A DNA stretch of 64,000 nt from Pseudobdellovibrionaceae bacterium (GTDB lineage: Bacteria; Bdellovibrionota; Bdellovibrionia; Bdellovibrionales; JAGQZY01): contig JACKAL010000004.1 in assembly GCA_020635085.1 (NCBI GenBank), positions 124,001 through 188,000 of the forward strand. The letters run 5' to 3'. The translations under genes were made by a program, and so were the position numbers. Of this stretch, positions 54,107 to 62,383 are shown in pieces. The notes beneath the pieces were generated by a model. That model did not search any database, was not told the origin of the DNA, and saw nothing but the letters and a program-made list of their open reading frames with translations. Every line of letters begins with the position of its first letter. Within the stretch, counting starts at the first letter, position 1.

Positions 54107-54172
54107 TTGAATTTGCAAGAAAAGAACACGTACGGTATTGCAACAACGCATCTCACTGGGTACTCATTATGA
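54107..54172 (+). CDS. Possible 21-residue leader ORF coupled to the PP2C-like gene
   Basis: GAGGAGG at 54094-54100 is the strongest ribosome site in this stretch and lies six bases before a TTG. This opens 21 codons (NLQEKNTYGIATTHLTGYSL after the start) and stops at TGA 54170-54172, overlapping the ATG of the next gene as ATGA. It may be a coupling leader. Alternatively a frameshift separates the true N-terminus of the PP2C-like protein, since YGIATTHLTG resembles the start of that fold. Confidence 0.35.
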   Translation: MNLQEKNTYGIATTHLTGYSL

Positions 54173-54852
54173 AGATTACGGATCGCTCTTATGGTGGCAA
54201 AATATTTCGACCGCACCCGGAAGTTTTCATTAATGATGAGCAAACTCTTTTTATCGCCGCTACCCCGTGGGGGCAGTCCGCTATTGCAAAAGATTTTATT
54301 GATCTGGTGACGGATTACTGGCGTGATGCCATAAACGATCCGCAAAAAACCTCTGTTTATCAGTCTGGGGATGTGCTTGATGCGCAAGAGCATCTTTTTA
54401 AAATGTCCATCTTAGCTGCTCACGAAGATATACATGACAAATACAATGACGGAGAGCTTTTAGCCGGCCTGGAATTCGTCTGTTTTCTTAAACACAATAA
54501 CAAACTCTCTTGGTTTCAAGTGGGAGCACCCACCGCTGTTCTCCTAAGAAACAATGCAATGACACCACTGTTTCATCCCGTTGATTTTAGTTTTGATTTT
54601 TCCACCCCTCAAGAGACACTACCACCCCTTCCTAAAGAATTACTTGGCTTACAAAAACAACTACAGATTTATACCGGAAAAATTCGCTTACAAGAACACG
54701 ATCGCTTTTTATTAGTGAGTCGTAGCTATATACCCAGTCAGTTCTTCCAAAATCAGACTCCAGAAAGTCTTAGTCTGGACTCAGCAACTGCCATTTTAGC
54801 ACAAGAAAATCAAGAGCATCCTTTTTGGATAGCTTTACTTCTGATGGATTGA
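54169..54852 (+). CDS. Degenerate PP2C-like protein (probable pseudophosphatase)
   Basis: A 227-residue protein I read as a diverged PP2C-type phosphatase. LFIAATPWGQSAIAKDF sits where the family has a DGMGG block, so the metal-binding Asp is missing. LLAGLEFVCFLKHNNKLSWF plus VGAPTAVLLRNN corresponds to the GTT...VGDSRAYL region, again without the Asp. EHDRFLLVSRSYIP stands where the DxLLLxSDG block should be. The fold pattern is kept but the metal site is not. It follows three FHA genes, where PP2C phosphatases and kinases are common partners. No ribosome site precedes the ATG itself. It converges on kdsA with an 18-bp overlap. Confidence 0.5.
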   Translation: MKITDRSYGGKIFRPHPEVFINDEQTLFIAATPWGQSAIAKDFIDLVTDYWRDAINDPQKTSVYQSGDVLDAQEHLFKMSILAAHEDIHDKYNDGELLAGLEFVCFLKHNNKLSWFQVGAPTAVLLRNNAMTPLFHPVDFSFDFSTPQETLPPLPKELLGLQKQLQIYTGKIRLQEHDRFLLVSRSYIPSQFFQNQTPESLSLDSATAILAQENQEHPFWIALLLMD

Positions 54853-55686
54853 CCAAATAGCATTAAGTGTTTTGAGTAGTTCATTCATCTCGGAAAGAGG
54901 TAAACTACTCGGGCCATCGCATAACGCTGCTTCTGGATTGGGGTGCGTCTCAATAAAGACACCATCCACTCCAACGGCCATGGCAGCTCTTGCGAGAACC
55001 GGAATCATTTGCGCCCGCCCACCACTTGCTGAACCCGAAGCCCCAGGAAGTTGCGTGGAATGTGAGGCATCCATAATCACTGGATACCCCAAAGAACGCA
55101 TATCCACTAAACCTGTCATATCATTAATGAGACGATTGTAACCAAAGGTGGTTCCGCGCTCACAGAGAAGAAGTTTTTTATTTCCACGCGACTCTAATTT
55201 TTCTACGGCTGATTTCATATCCCAGGGAGCCAAGAATTGACCTTTTTTAATATGCACGACTTTCCCGGTATCGGCCACCGCATGCAGAAGATCTGTTTGT
55301 CTGGACAAAAACGCAGGGATCTGAATCACATCAGCCACTTCAGCAACTGCAGCAACCTGAGTTGTTTCATGAACATCAGTCAGTACTGGGCACCCCACTT
55401 TATCTTTCACTTTTTGTAAAATAGCGAGGCCTTTTTCTAAACCATGCCCGCGAAAACTTTTACCGCTTGTACGATTTGCTTTATCAAAAGAACATTTAAA
55501 AATCCAAGGTACATGGTTCTGTGCAGTAATTTTCTTGAGCTCCTGAGCTGCTTCGATAACAAGCCCCTCGTCCTCGACAATATCGGGACCAGCAAATAGA
55601 ACCCAGCGGTTCACATCACCCCATGTATAAGTTTGGTTATTAAAAGAAAAAGACACTGTATTTTTTAAAGGAAGCATTTTTTGCAT
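54835..55686 (-). CDS. kdsA: 3-deoxy-8-phosphooctulonate synthase (KDO-8-P synthase)
   Basis: A cytosolic enzyme that condenses phosphoenolpyruvate and arabinose-5-phosphate for lipopolysaccharide KDO. It has 283 residues. Family motifs include FKCSFDKANRTS, GLAILQKVK, DVIQIPAFLSRQTDLL, VHIKKGQFLAPWDM, LCERGTTFGYN, MDASHSTQLPG and ETHPNPEAALCDG. In the segment FAGPDIVEDEGL the residue that is Cys in metal-dependent or Asn in metal-free enzymes is Asp 35. This is unusual and is treated as a finding. Confidence 0.95.
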   Translation of the reverse strand: MQKMLPLKNTVSFSFNNQTYTWGDVNRWVLFAGPDIVEDEGLVIEAAQELKKITAQNHVPWIFKCSFDKANRTSGKSFRGHGLEKGLAILQKVKDKVGCPVLTDVHETTQVAAVAEVADVIQIPAFLSRQTDLLHAVADTGKVVHIKKGQFLAPWDMKSAVEKLESRGNKKLLLCERGTTFGYNRLINDMTGLVDMRSLGYPVIMDASHSTQLPGASGSASGGRAQMIPVLARAAMAVGVDGVFIETHPNPEAALCDGPSSLPLSEMNELLKTLNAIWSIHQK

Positions 55687-55788
55687 GGGCTCAACTTATA
55701 ATGCACCCTCACACTTTGTCACCTGGGATTCGTAAAAATTTATGCACCTTGTGACAAGAATCCTGAATTTTGTGACACCGCCATATTT

Positions 55789-57549
55789 TTACTCATAGAG
55801 AAAATCCAAGCCATCGGGAATTTTATAATCCTGAATCGTCTGGCGAAGCTTCACCTTATCTGGCAAACGCAAATAGAGATCGGTGAGGGATGGGCCGACA
55901 AGACGAGATGTATCCACGTGCCAATTGAGATCAATAAATAAATTTTTATACGCAAGGTGCTTGTATTGACGATAAAATCTATATTTACGAATGAACCGCT
56001 TTTCCCAATATAATGCATCGGAATCATTGCGTCGCTTTTCCCACGCCAACAATGCCAGAAACAAGGAGTCATTGCAGTTTCGTAACAACTGTAAACGCTT
56101 TCTTCCATAAAAAAGTCGCTCACAGGCTGAATGGAGATTCGGTTTTTTGACCACATCCAAATTTCTTTGCGCGACGTAAGCCACAATCGCACTTGGGTTA
56201 TCCTTAAGGAGTTGCCACTGATTTTGTTCAACTGCAATATCTGTATCAATCGTTACAATCATTTTTCCAGCTACCTTGGAACGCAAACGCTGCAACATGC
56301 TTTTCGGTGTCTCTGGACGTAGCTTGTTGATCTCGCGCAAAAATGAATAAAGCTCGCTAACTTCACTTGCTGATACATCATAACTTTGATCAAATCGTGT
56401 TTGTAGCCACACGAGATCTTCGGCCTTGACCTGCCCTTCCGTAAGGGGTGTCACTTCCGTTTTATCAACAACCGTATGAAAGATTTCTAAATTACGCTTT
56501 GGAAACACCAGGTAATCTTCCGTTCGAAAAGAAATCACTGGGGCATAGCCAAACCACCACGTTGGCCAGTCCGCGCGAATTTCCACAAATTTGGGCAGTC
56601 GATTGAGCCACTCGTCGATGAGGTGTTCAAAATGATCAATGACAGCACGAGCTTCAATGACGCTGGCAAGGAAGCGCCCCACTTCCGCATGCGTGAGAAG
56701 ATTATCGATAGATTTGGCGCCTTCTTTAAATTGCACCGGGAAATGAATTAATAAAGGAACATGGACATTTTCACTAAAAACATTCTCCCTCCATGTTACC
56801 GAACGCAAAGCTAAACTTTCGCCATTAAGACCCATGACCATCACAATGGTGTTGTCCCAATATTTTTTCTTTTTAAGCCACTTAAAGAAAAGCCCCAAAG
56901 ACTCATCAATGGCATCAATTTGTGAATCCAAACCCCGAGCCCTTTCCTTTCCCTCTTGAGTCATCGTCGTCTGGTTATAAAATTGGGTGTCTGGCGCATA
57001 GATATTAATAAAAAACGGGCTGGTTTGCTCCTGAATCCAGTGCTGCGCTTTTTCTATATTATCAATAACCGGTCGATAAATCTTGTCGCTGGTTAAAAAC
57101 TCGTCGTCACACAGTTCAAATCCTTGCTGCAGACCCGATTTACATAAAATAGGCGGCCCCCCAGAAATAAACCCAGTGCTATAACCCGCTGCCACAGCCT
57201 TTTCCGGAAGAGTCTGCACAATTTCCTCCACCGCACTAGCGCCATTATCTAAAGCCCGATGTACTGAGGGACTGCTCCCGGTTAAAAGTGAAGCCATTGT
57301 CGTCTGGCTAGTGGTAGATGGACTATAAAAGTGGGTAAATCGCACGCCATTTAGGCATAATTCCTGAAAACCTCCAGGAACTTCAAAGGCTTCTCCACAG
57401 GACAACCGATCAAAGTGAAGGCCCTCAATGGAAAATAGAATGATATTGGGGGGGGCTTGCGGCTCCTGCTCCCATGCTGAACAGCTTCCCAGAAGCAGCC
57501 CCATGCCAAAAAACAGTAAATTCTTGCGTAAAAAGCTAATATGCATCAT
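55789..57549 (-). CDS. Sulfatase-like lipoprotein with degraded metal site
   Basis: A 586-residue lipoprotein (LLLGSC lipobox) of the alkaline-phosphatase/sulfatase superfamily. The fold is recognisable from PNIILFSIEGLHFDRLSC, FYSPSTTSQTTMASLLTGSSP, and TIVMVMGLNGESL followed by VHVPLLIHFP. Key residues are altered: the first Asp of the V-D-x-x-R-x-D block is Glu, and the Asp-His of the DHGE block is Leu-Asn. The nucleophile position is Ser or Thr rather than the modified Cys. The last 200 residues are extra and helical (ERLFYGRKRLQLLRNC). Catalysis is therefore doubtful and a binding role is more likely. Confidence 0.75.
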   Translation of the reverse strand: MMHISFLRKNLLFFGMGLLLGSCSAWEQEPQAPPNIILFSIEGLHFDRLSCGEAFEVPGGFQELCLNGVRFTHFYSPSTTSQTTMASLLTGSSPSVHRALDNGASAVEEIVQTLPEKAVAAGYSTGFISGGPPILCKSGLQQGFELCDDEFLTSDKIYRPVIDNIEKAQHWIQEQTSPFFINIYAPDTQFYNQTTMTQEGKERARGLDSQIDAIDESLGLFFKWLKKKKYWDNTIVMVMGLNGESLALRSVTWRENVFSENVHVPLLIHFPVQFKEGAKSIDNLLTHAEVGRFLASVIEARAVIDHFEHLIDEWLNRLPKFVEIRADWPTWWFGYAPVISFRTEDYLVFPKRNLEIFHTVVDKTEVTPLTEGQVKAEDLVWLQTRFDQSYDVSASEVSELYSFLREINKLRPETPKSMLQRLRSKVAGKMIVTIDTDIAVEQNQWQLLKDNPSAIVAYVAQRNLDVVKKPNLHSACERLFYGRKRLQLLRNCNDSLFLALLAWEKRRNDSDALYWEKRFIRKYRFYRQYKHLAYKNLFIDLNWHVDTSRLVGPSLTDLYLRLPDKVKLRQTIQDYKIPDGLDFLYE

Positions 57550-57618
57550 GTAAGTTTAGTTGATTTATTTAACACGTGTTCTATAACATACCTTTACTCA
57601 TGAAAGGAGTGACGCGCC

Positions 57619-58245
57619 GTGAACTTTCAAGGTCTATTCAGTTTAGCACAAGGTTTCGCAGATATCATTTTATGGATTCTTATGCTTTCCAGCGTAATGA
57701 GTATCGCATTAATTTTAGAGCGCTTTTTTACTTTAGGTAAAGCGGTCAAAAAGAACAAGGCTTTTCGTATGATGGCCAATGATGTGATCGAAAGACAAGA
57801 CTACTCCAAACTAGATGAGTTAGCGCAAGATGAGAACTCTCTACCACAAAAAGCTATGAAGCATGGTTTAAAACATGCCAAAGCTCACGGCGATAAAGGT
57901 TTAGACGAAGTCTTCTCTTCTTTTGTACTTATCGAAAAACCACCATTAGAAAGATACTTAAACTTCCTTGCAACCGTAGGGTCTAACGCTCCTTTCGTAG
58001 GTCTTCTTGGAACTGTGATGGGGATTATGAAAGCCTTCAACGATCTTGCCCAAAACTCAGCTGCAGGTAACGAAGTGGTCATGCTCGGTATTGCCCACGC
58101 TCTTATCGCTACAGCGATCGGTCTTTTTGTGGCGATCCCAGCGGTTATCGGTTTTAACTATTACTCTAAAATGGTTAAAGACACGGTACAAACAATTGAA
58201 GTGGCAAAAGAGCTTTGCCTGGCATACGCAAAAAGCAAAGGATAG
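57619..58245 (+). CDS. exbB: ExbB/TolQ-type proton-channel protein
   Basis: A 208-residue inner-membrane protein that with ExbD uses the proton gradient to power an outer-membrane or cell-envelope process. It starts GTG with AAGGAG upstream. Three membrane segments are visible: ADIILWILMLSSVMSIALIL, then LNFLATVGSNAPFVGLLGTV, then AHALIATAIGLFVAIPAVIG. The conserved GLLGTVMGIMKAF and IAxALxATAIGLFVAIPA blocks are intact. It pairs with exbD three bases downstream. No tonB is adjacent. Confidence 0.95.
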   Translation: MNFQGLFSLAQGFADIILWILMLSSVMSIALILERFFTLGKAVKKNKAFRMMANDVIERQDYSKLDELAQDENSLPQKAMKHGLKHAKAHGDKGLDEVFSSFVLIEKPPLERYLNFLATVGSNAPFVGLLGTVMGIMKAFNDLAQNSAAGNEVVMLGIAHALIATAIGLFVAIPAVIGFNYYSKMVKDTVQTIEVAKELCLAYAKSKG

Positions 58246-58248
58246 GAA

Positions 58249-58662
58249 ATGGGTGCATCTCTAGGTGGCGGTAGTTCAGACGATCCAATAGCAGAGATTA
58301 ATATCGTACCTTTTGTCGATATTATTCTCGTGGTGCTGATCATCTTCATGGTGACAGCCCCACTTGTATTGAAACCGGCAATTGACATCAGCTTACCACA
58401 AGCATCTTCTGGTGAGGCTAAGGAAACGGAAAAGAACCTGGATGTCCTTATTGCATCAAATGGTGATCTCTATGTAAATGGTCAGCCCTCCGACCTCGAT
58501 AAACTGAAGGCGGAAGCAACGAACATCGCAATGAAAGCTGTCGATTCGGGCGCGATCCTCAACGCCGATAAAGCGGTGACTTTAGAAAAACTGACGGAAG
58601 TTATTGATACCATCAAACTTGCGGGCGTTAAAAAAGTCGCGTTTAGTATTCAGAAGAAATAA
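58249..58662 (+). CDS. exbD: ExbD/TolR-type protein
   Basis: A 137-residue inner-membrane protein with one membrane segment carrying the essential Asp (IVPFVDIILVVLIIFMVTAP). The periplasmic domain has LDVLIASNGDLYVNGQPSDL and the terminal IDTIKLAGVKKVAFSIQKK. It partners ExbB, whose gene ends three bases earlier. It probably energises a TonB-like protein encoded elsewhere; a TonB-like candidate lies at 43.3-44.3 kb. Confidence 0.94.
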   Translation: MGASLGGGSSDDPIAEINIVPFVDIILVVLIIFMVTAPLVLKPAIDISLPQASSGEAKETEKNLDVLIASNGDLYVNGQPSDLDKLKAEATNIAMKAVDSGAILNADKAVTLEKLTEVIDTIKLAGVKKVAFSIQKK

Positions 58663-58670
58663 TCACTCTC

Positions 58671-58701
58671 GTCCAGGCGAACCATCATACAATGCCTGGA
58701 C
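58671..58701 (+). terminator. Hairpin after exbD
   Basis: GTCCAGGC and GCCTGGAC form a perfect 8-bp stem around 15 bases, starting eight bases after the exbD stop. Only a weak T-rich tract follows. It is the best candidate for the end of the exbB-exbD transcript. Confidence 0.5.
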
Positions 58702-58857
58702 ATTCACATGATCCTTTTTATAATACCTAAAGTATATCTTGTTTTATTTTCTTCCTATTTTAAATAACTTAAGCGACTGTGTGGACACTAAGGTAAGTTA
58801 GCACTCTTCAGCAATAAACCTCTTGTAATAAGTACGTTTTCTTGCGGTCTAAAACGC

Positions 58858-58942
58858 CAAGTAAGTTCGTACAGATGTGCAAATTGTTGGACCATTAGGA
58901 ATTCAGGTCATGGAGCGGCGAGTCCCACAAGTAAGTCCGTAC
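58858..58942. repeat. Repeated 15-mer at and after the lipB 3' end
   Basis: CAAGTAAGTCCGTAC at 58928-58942, inside the lipB coding end, recurs with one mismatch at 58858-58872, just downstream of the lipB stop. A third copy, with a 4-base insertion, is at 42375-42393 beside the proC fragment. The region 58743-58857 otherwise holds no gene. Confidence 0.5.
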
Positions 58943-59617
58943 CGTTATACCCCACAAATTTACTATCTCCTCACGGGAAACTTTTCTGTGTAGCAGGTCT
59001 TCCATGCTGATCACCTGATCAACCCGGAAACCGCAAGGATAAATACCTTGAAACGCCTCTGGGTCCTGCCAAATATTGAGGGCCACACCGTGAGAGGTCA
59101 CCCATCCTTTTACACCAATACCGATCGCGGCAATTTTTTTTTCATTGATCCACACGCCGGTGGCTTCTTTGTCTTCATTTTCACCCACTTGGCGCAGTGG
59201 TGGTTGGGCCCGTCCCTCTAAACCAAAGTGTTTGAGAACATCTAAAACCGAAAGTTCTAAAACGCGCATGTAGGCATGGAGATCATTTACAGGGATTTTT
59301 TTTGGTAGAAAGGGCACTTTCGGTTTTCCTAAGTAGATGAGTGGATACATAATCACTTGATTGGGTCCATGGTAGGTGGCACGTCCGCCACGATTCACCT
59401 CGACGGTCTCGCCCCGCCAACCAAAGACATCGCCATCGCGAGTACCGCGTCCGAGGGTCACCACGGGAGGATGGGAGCAAAAAATAATTTGCTCCCGCTC
59501 TTCGCCTTTTAGGATTTTATCGACCAGTTCTCTTTGACGATCAAACGCCTCTTTGTAGGGAATGAATCCCCAATCCACGATCGGTAAGCTTGTCGACGTT
59601 TCTGTCGCCACACTCAC
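58895..59617 (-). CDS. lipB: Octanoyltransferase (lipoate biosynthesis)
   Basis: A cytosolic enzyme that moves octanoate from acyl carrier protein to lipoyl domains. It has 240 residues and starts GTG. Features are FCSHPPVVTLGRGT, VNRGGRATYHGPNQVIMYPL, KKIAAIGIGVKGWVTSHGVALN with the catalytic Lys, and the acyl Cys in GIYPCGF. It is the last gene of the lipA-E2-lpd-lipB set, 9 bp after lpd. The final 15 or so codons (TYLWDSPLHDLNS) coincide with a repeated sequence, so the C-terminus may have been altered by that repeat. Confidence 0.95.
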   Translation of the reverse strand: MSVATETSTSLPIVDWGFIPYKEAFDRQRELVDKILKGEEREQIIFCSHPPVVTLGRGTRDGDVFGWRGETVEVNRGGRATYHGPNQVIMYPLIYLGKPKVPFLPKKIPVNDLHAYMRVLELSVLDVLKHFGLEGRAQPPLRQVGENEDKEATGVWINEKKIAAIGIGVKGWVTSHGVALNIWQDPEAFQGIYPCGFRVDQVISMEDLLHRKVSREEIVNLWGITVRTYLWDSPLHDLNS

Positions 59618-59626
59618 CCTGTAGAA

Positions 59627-61075
59627 CTACGCTTTCGCTTGCGGCTGCGGTCGCGCAGACGTGAGCGGTTTTTGAATAATATGAATCGCATGCCCCAGTG
59701 TGGCCTCAGCGGCTTCCATCATCGTCTCGCCAAGTGTCGGATGCGGATGAATAGACAGGGCAATATCCTGAAGACGTGCGCCCATCTCGATAGCAAGGAC
59801 CGCCTCACTGATGAGATTACTCGCTTCAGGTCCCACAATGTGAACACCTAAAAGAATATCGGTTTTGGCATCGGCGATCATTTTGACAAAGCCATCGGTT
59901 TCCATAAGAGAAACAGCCTTACCATTTGCGGCAAATGGGAACTTGCCCACCTTAAGATTGGTGTAACCTTTGGCTTTACATTCTTCTTCTGTCCATCCAG
60001 CAGATGCAATCTCAGGATGAGTAAAAATCACCGCAGGCACTGTTTTGGCGTCGTACACACGGTTTTGCCCAGCAAGCACTTCTGCCACCATCACACCTTC
60101 GTAGCTCGCTTTATGCGCGAGCATCGGTTGTCCGGCGATATCGCCAATAGCAAAAATATGGGGAAGATTCGTACGGCGTTGTTCGTTGGTTTTAATAAAC
60201 CCACGCTCATCAATCTGTAAGCCGATTTGTTTTAAGTTCATTTCATCGGAGTTGGGTTTTCTTCCCACAGTTACAAGAATTTTTTCTACCGTGAACTTCT
60301 TTTCCGCGCCTTCAACTTGCGCGGTGAGCTCCAGTGTTTTTCCTTTTTTCGAAAAACTCTTCGCCATGGCTTTGAGGTGAACATTTACCCCTTCTTTTTT
60401 GAGTTTACGTGCCACCACCTGCACCACTTCCGGATCTGCCACACCTTTTAATAAAGCGTCTTGGGCCTCTAGGACATGCACCTCAGCTCCCAATTTATTA
60501 AGGTAACCACCGATCTCAAGACCGATGTAACCGCCACCGATCACAGCGATGGATTTCGGAATGCTTTCCAGAGCAAGAGCACCGGTTGAGGACATCACGT
60601 CTTTTTCGTCGAATTTAAAACCGGGAATTTCGATGGGGCGTGAGCCCGTGGCAATAATAAAATTTTTAGCTGTTACTTTTTCTGTGCCCGTTGAGGCTTT
60701 TACCGAAAGGGTTTTGCTATCCACAAAAGTCGCATCGCCTGCGATCACCTCGACGCTGTTTCCCTTAAGAAGTTGTTGTACCCCACCCGACATTCTGTCG
60801 CAGACACTTTGTTTCCAGGATTGCAGTTTTTTAGCATCTAAGGACACATCTCCCTTAAAACTAAAACCCATGGTTTCGGCATCGTGGTTCATGCGATGTA
60901 AAAAGTGGGCGGCTGAGATCATCGCCTTTGAAGGGATACACCCCACATTTAAACAAACGCCACCCAATTTTTCTCTTTCGATCACCGCAGTTTTAAATCC
61001 CAATTGGCCAGCGCGAATAGCCGCAACATAACCACCGGGACCAGAACCAATCACACATACATCAAAAGACTTCAT
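59627..61075 (-). CDS. lpdA: Dihydrolipoyl dehydrogenase (E3)
   Basis: The E3 flavoenzyme of 2-oxoacid dehydrogenase complexes; it reoxidises dihydrolipoamide with NAD. It has 482 residues. The FAD motif is GSGPGGYVAAIRAGQ, the redox disulfide GGVCLNVGCIPSK, and the NAD motif IGGGYIGLEIGG. The second FAD block is FAIGDIAGQPMLAHKA, and the active-site His is in SIHPHPTLGETM. It lies 9 bp after the E2 gene and 9 bp before lipB. Confidence 0.97.
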   Translation of the reverse strand: MKSFDVCVIGSGPGGYVAAIRAGQLGFKTAVIEREKLGGVCLNVGCIPSKAMISAAHFLHRMNHDAETMGFSFKGDVSLDAKKLQSWKQSVCDRMSGGVQQLLKGNSVEVIAGDATFVDSKTLSVKASTGTEKVTAKNFIIATGSRPIEIPGFKFDEKDVMSSTGALALESIPKSIAVIGGGYIGLEIGGYLNKLGAEVHVLEAQDALLKGVADPEVVQVVARKLKKEGVNVHLKAMAKSFSKKGKTLELTAQVEGAEKKFTVEKILVTVGRKPNSDEMNLKQIGLQIDERGFIKTNEQRRTNLPHIFAIGDIAGQPMLAHKASYEGVMVAEVLAGQNRVYDAKTVPAVIFTHPEIASAGWTEEECKAKGYTNLKVGKFPFAANGKAVSLMETDGFVKMIADAKTDILLGVHIVGPEASNLISEAVLAIEMGARLQDIALSIHPHPTLGETMMEAAEATLGHAIHIIQKPLTSARPQPQAKA

Positions 61076-61084
61076 CGCTAACTC

Positions 61085-62383
61085 CTACATCATGTCCATC
61101 ATAAGAACGCCGGGGTTCTCTATACGTTTGATAAAAGCACTTAAGAAGCGTCCCGCTTCGGCGCCATCGATAAGGCGATGATCACAGGTCACAGTAAAGT
61201 TCATAAACTTGGCGATTTGTAACTCACCATCCACCACAAAAGGACGCTCTTGGATTTTGTACATACCAAAGATAGCTACCTCGGGATGATTAATAATGGG
61301 CGTCGCATATGTACCACCCACGGAACCAATATTGGTGATCGTAAATGTGGCGCCTTTCATTTCGTCCATTTTGAGTTTGCCGTCGCGTGCGCGCATTGCC
61401 AGGTCTGTGATCTCTGCACTTAATTGTAGAATGGTTTTACGGTCCGCATCTTTAAGAACTGGAACCAGAAGACCATTTGGTGTGTCAGCGGCAAAGCCCA
61501 CATTGAAATATTTTTTGCTGACGATCTCTTGAGCCGCATCATCGATAGAAGAGTTAAATTTTGGAAACTCGCGAATCGTGGCAATAAGTGCTTTCATCAC
61601 AAAAGGAAGGTAGGTAACTTTTACGCCTTTCTTTTCGGCAGTGGCTTTTAATTCTTCACGCATATTCACAAGGCCTGTTACATTGGCCTCGTCCATTAAT
61701 GTAAAGTGCGGTATGATATGCTTTGCCATCTGTAAGTTTTCGGCGATTTTTTTACGAATGCCACGAAGGGGTTCTCGCGTTTCCTGACCTTGTTGACTGG
61801 CAAACGGCACCACATCAAATTTTGGAGGCGCATAAGTTGCTGGGCCTGCAGCCGCAGCACCTTGCGAGCGAGCCACATCTTCACGGGTCACACGACCAGC
61901 AAGGCCTGTGCCTGGAATGTGATTAATGTCCACGTTCATTTCGCGTGCCAAACGGCGAGTAGACGGCGTGGCCAGTACATGCACATCCATCGCTGGTGGC
62001 TGCACTTGTGGCGCTGATGCGGTCATGGCTTGAGGGGCTGATCGTGGCACTGGTGCACTTGTATTTGCATGTGTGTTAGCCACGGGCGCTTTAGGAGCTT
62101 CTTTCTTTTCTTGTGGCGCTGTCGTTTTGGCTGCACCAGTACCGGAGTCATCGACCACAACAATGGTCGCCCCTATTTTGATAACATCACCTTCTTTAAA
62201 TTTGAGCTCTTTTACTGTTCCACCAAAAGGAGCTGGCACTTCTACAGTGGCCTTGTCGGTCATGAGTTCCACAACCGATTGATCGGCAGTAATCGTATCA
62301 CCCGTTTTAACCAACCACTTTACCAATTCCCCTTCGGTAACACCTTCACCGATCTCAGGTAGCTGTATTTCTTTTGTTGCCAT
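61085..62383 (-). CDS. 2-oxoacid dehydrogenase E2 component (dihydrolipoamide acyltransferase)
   Basis: A 432-residue E2 subunit. One N-terminal lipoyl domain carries the lipoyl Lys in ELMTDKATVEVP. An Ala/Pro linker leads to the E3-binding domain (TPSTRRLAREMNVDINHIPG with TGLAGRVTREDV). The catalytic domain has the acyltransferase His and Asp in CDHRLIDGAEAGRF. A single lipoyl domain with this ending fits branched-chain or Gram-positive-style pyruvate E2. The E1 genes are not in the window. Its start overlaps the lipA 3' end by 29 bp. Confidence 0.92.
   Translation of the reverse strand: MATKEIQLPEIGEGVTEGELVKWLVKTGDTITADQSVVELMTDKATVEVPAPFGGTVKELKFKEGDVIKIGATIVVVDDSGTGAAKTTAPQEKKEAPKAPVANTHANTSAPVPRSAPQAMTASAPQVQPPAMDVHVLATPSTRRLAREMNVDINHIPGTGLAGRVTREDVARSQGAAAAGPATYAPPKFDVVPFASQQGQETREPLRGIRKKIAENLQMAKHIIPHFTLMDEANVTGLVNMREELKATAEKKGVKVTYLPFVMKALIATIREFPKFNSSIDDAAQEIVSKKYFNVGFAADTPNGLLVPVLKDADRKTILQLSAEITDLAMRARDGKLKMDEMKGATFTITNIGSVGGTYATPIINHPEVAIFGMYKIQERPFVVDGELQIAKFMNFTVTCDHRLIDGAEAGRFLSAFIKRIENPGVLMMDMM

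Noticed and set aside
55687..55788. Repeated TTGTGAC / GTCAC words upstream of kdsA
   Set aside because: Spacing and orientation are irregular, so no operator could be defined with confidence.
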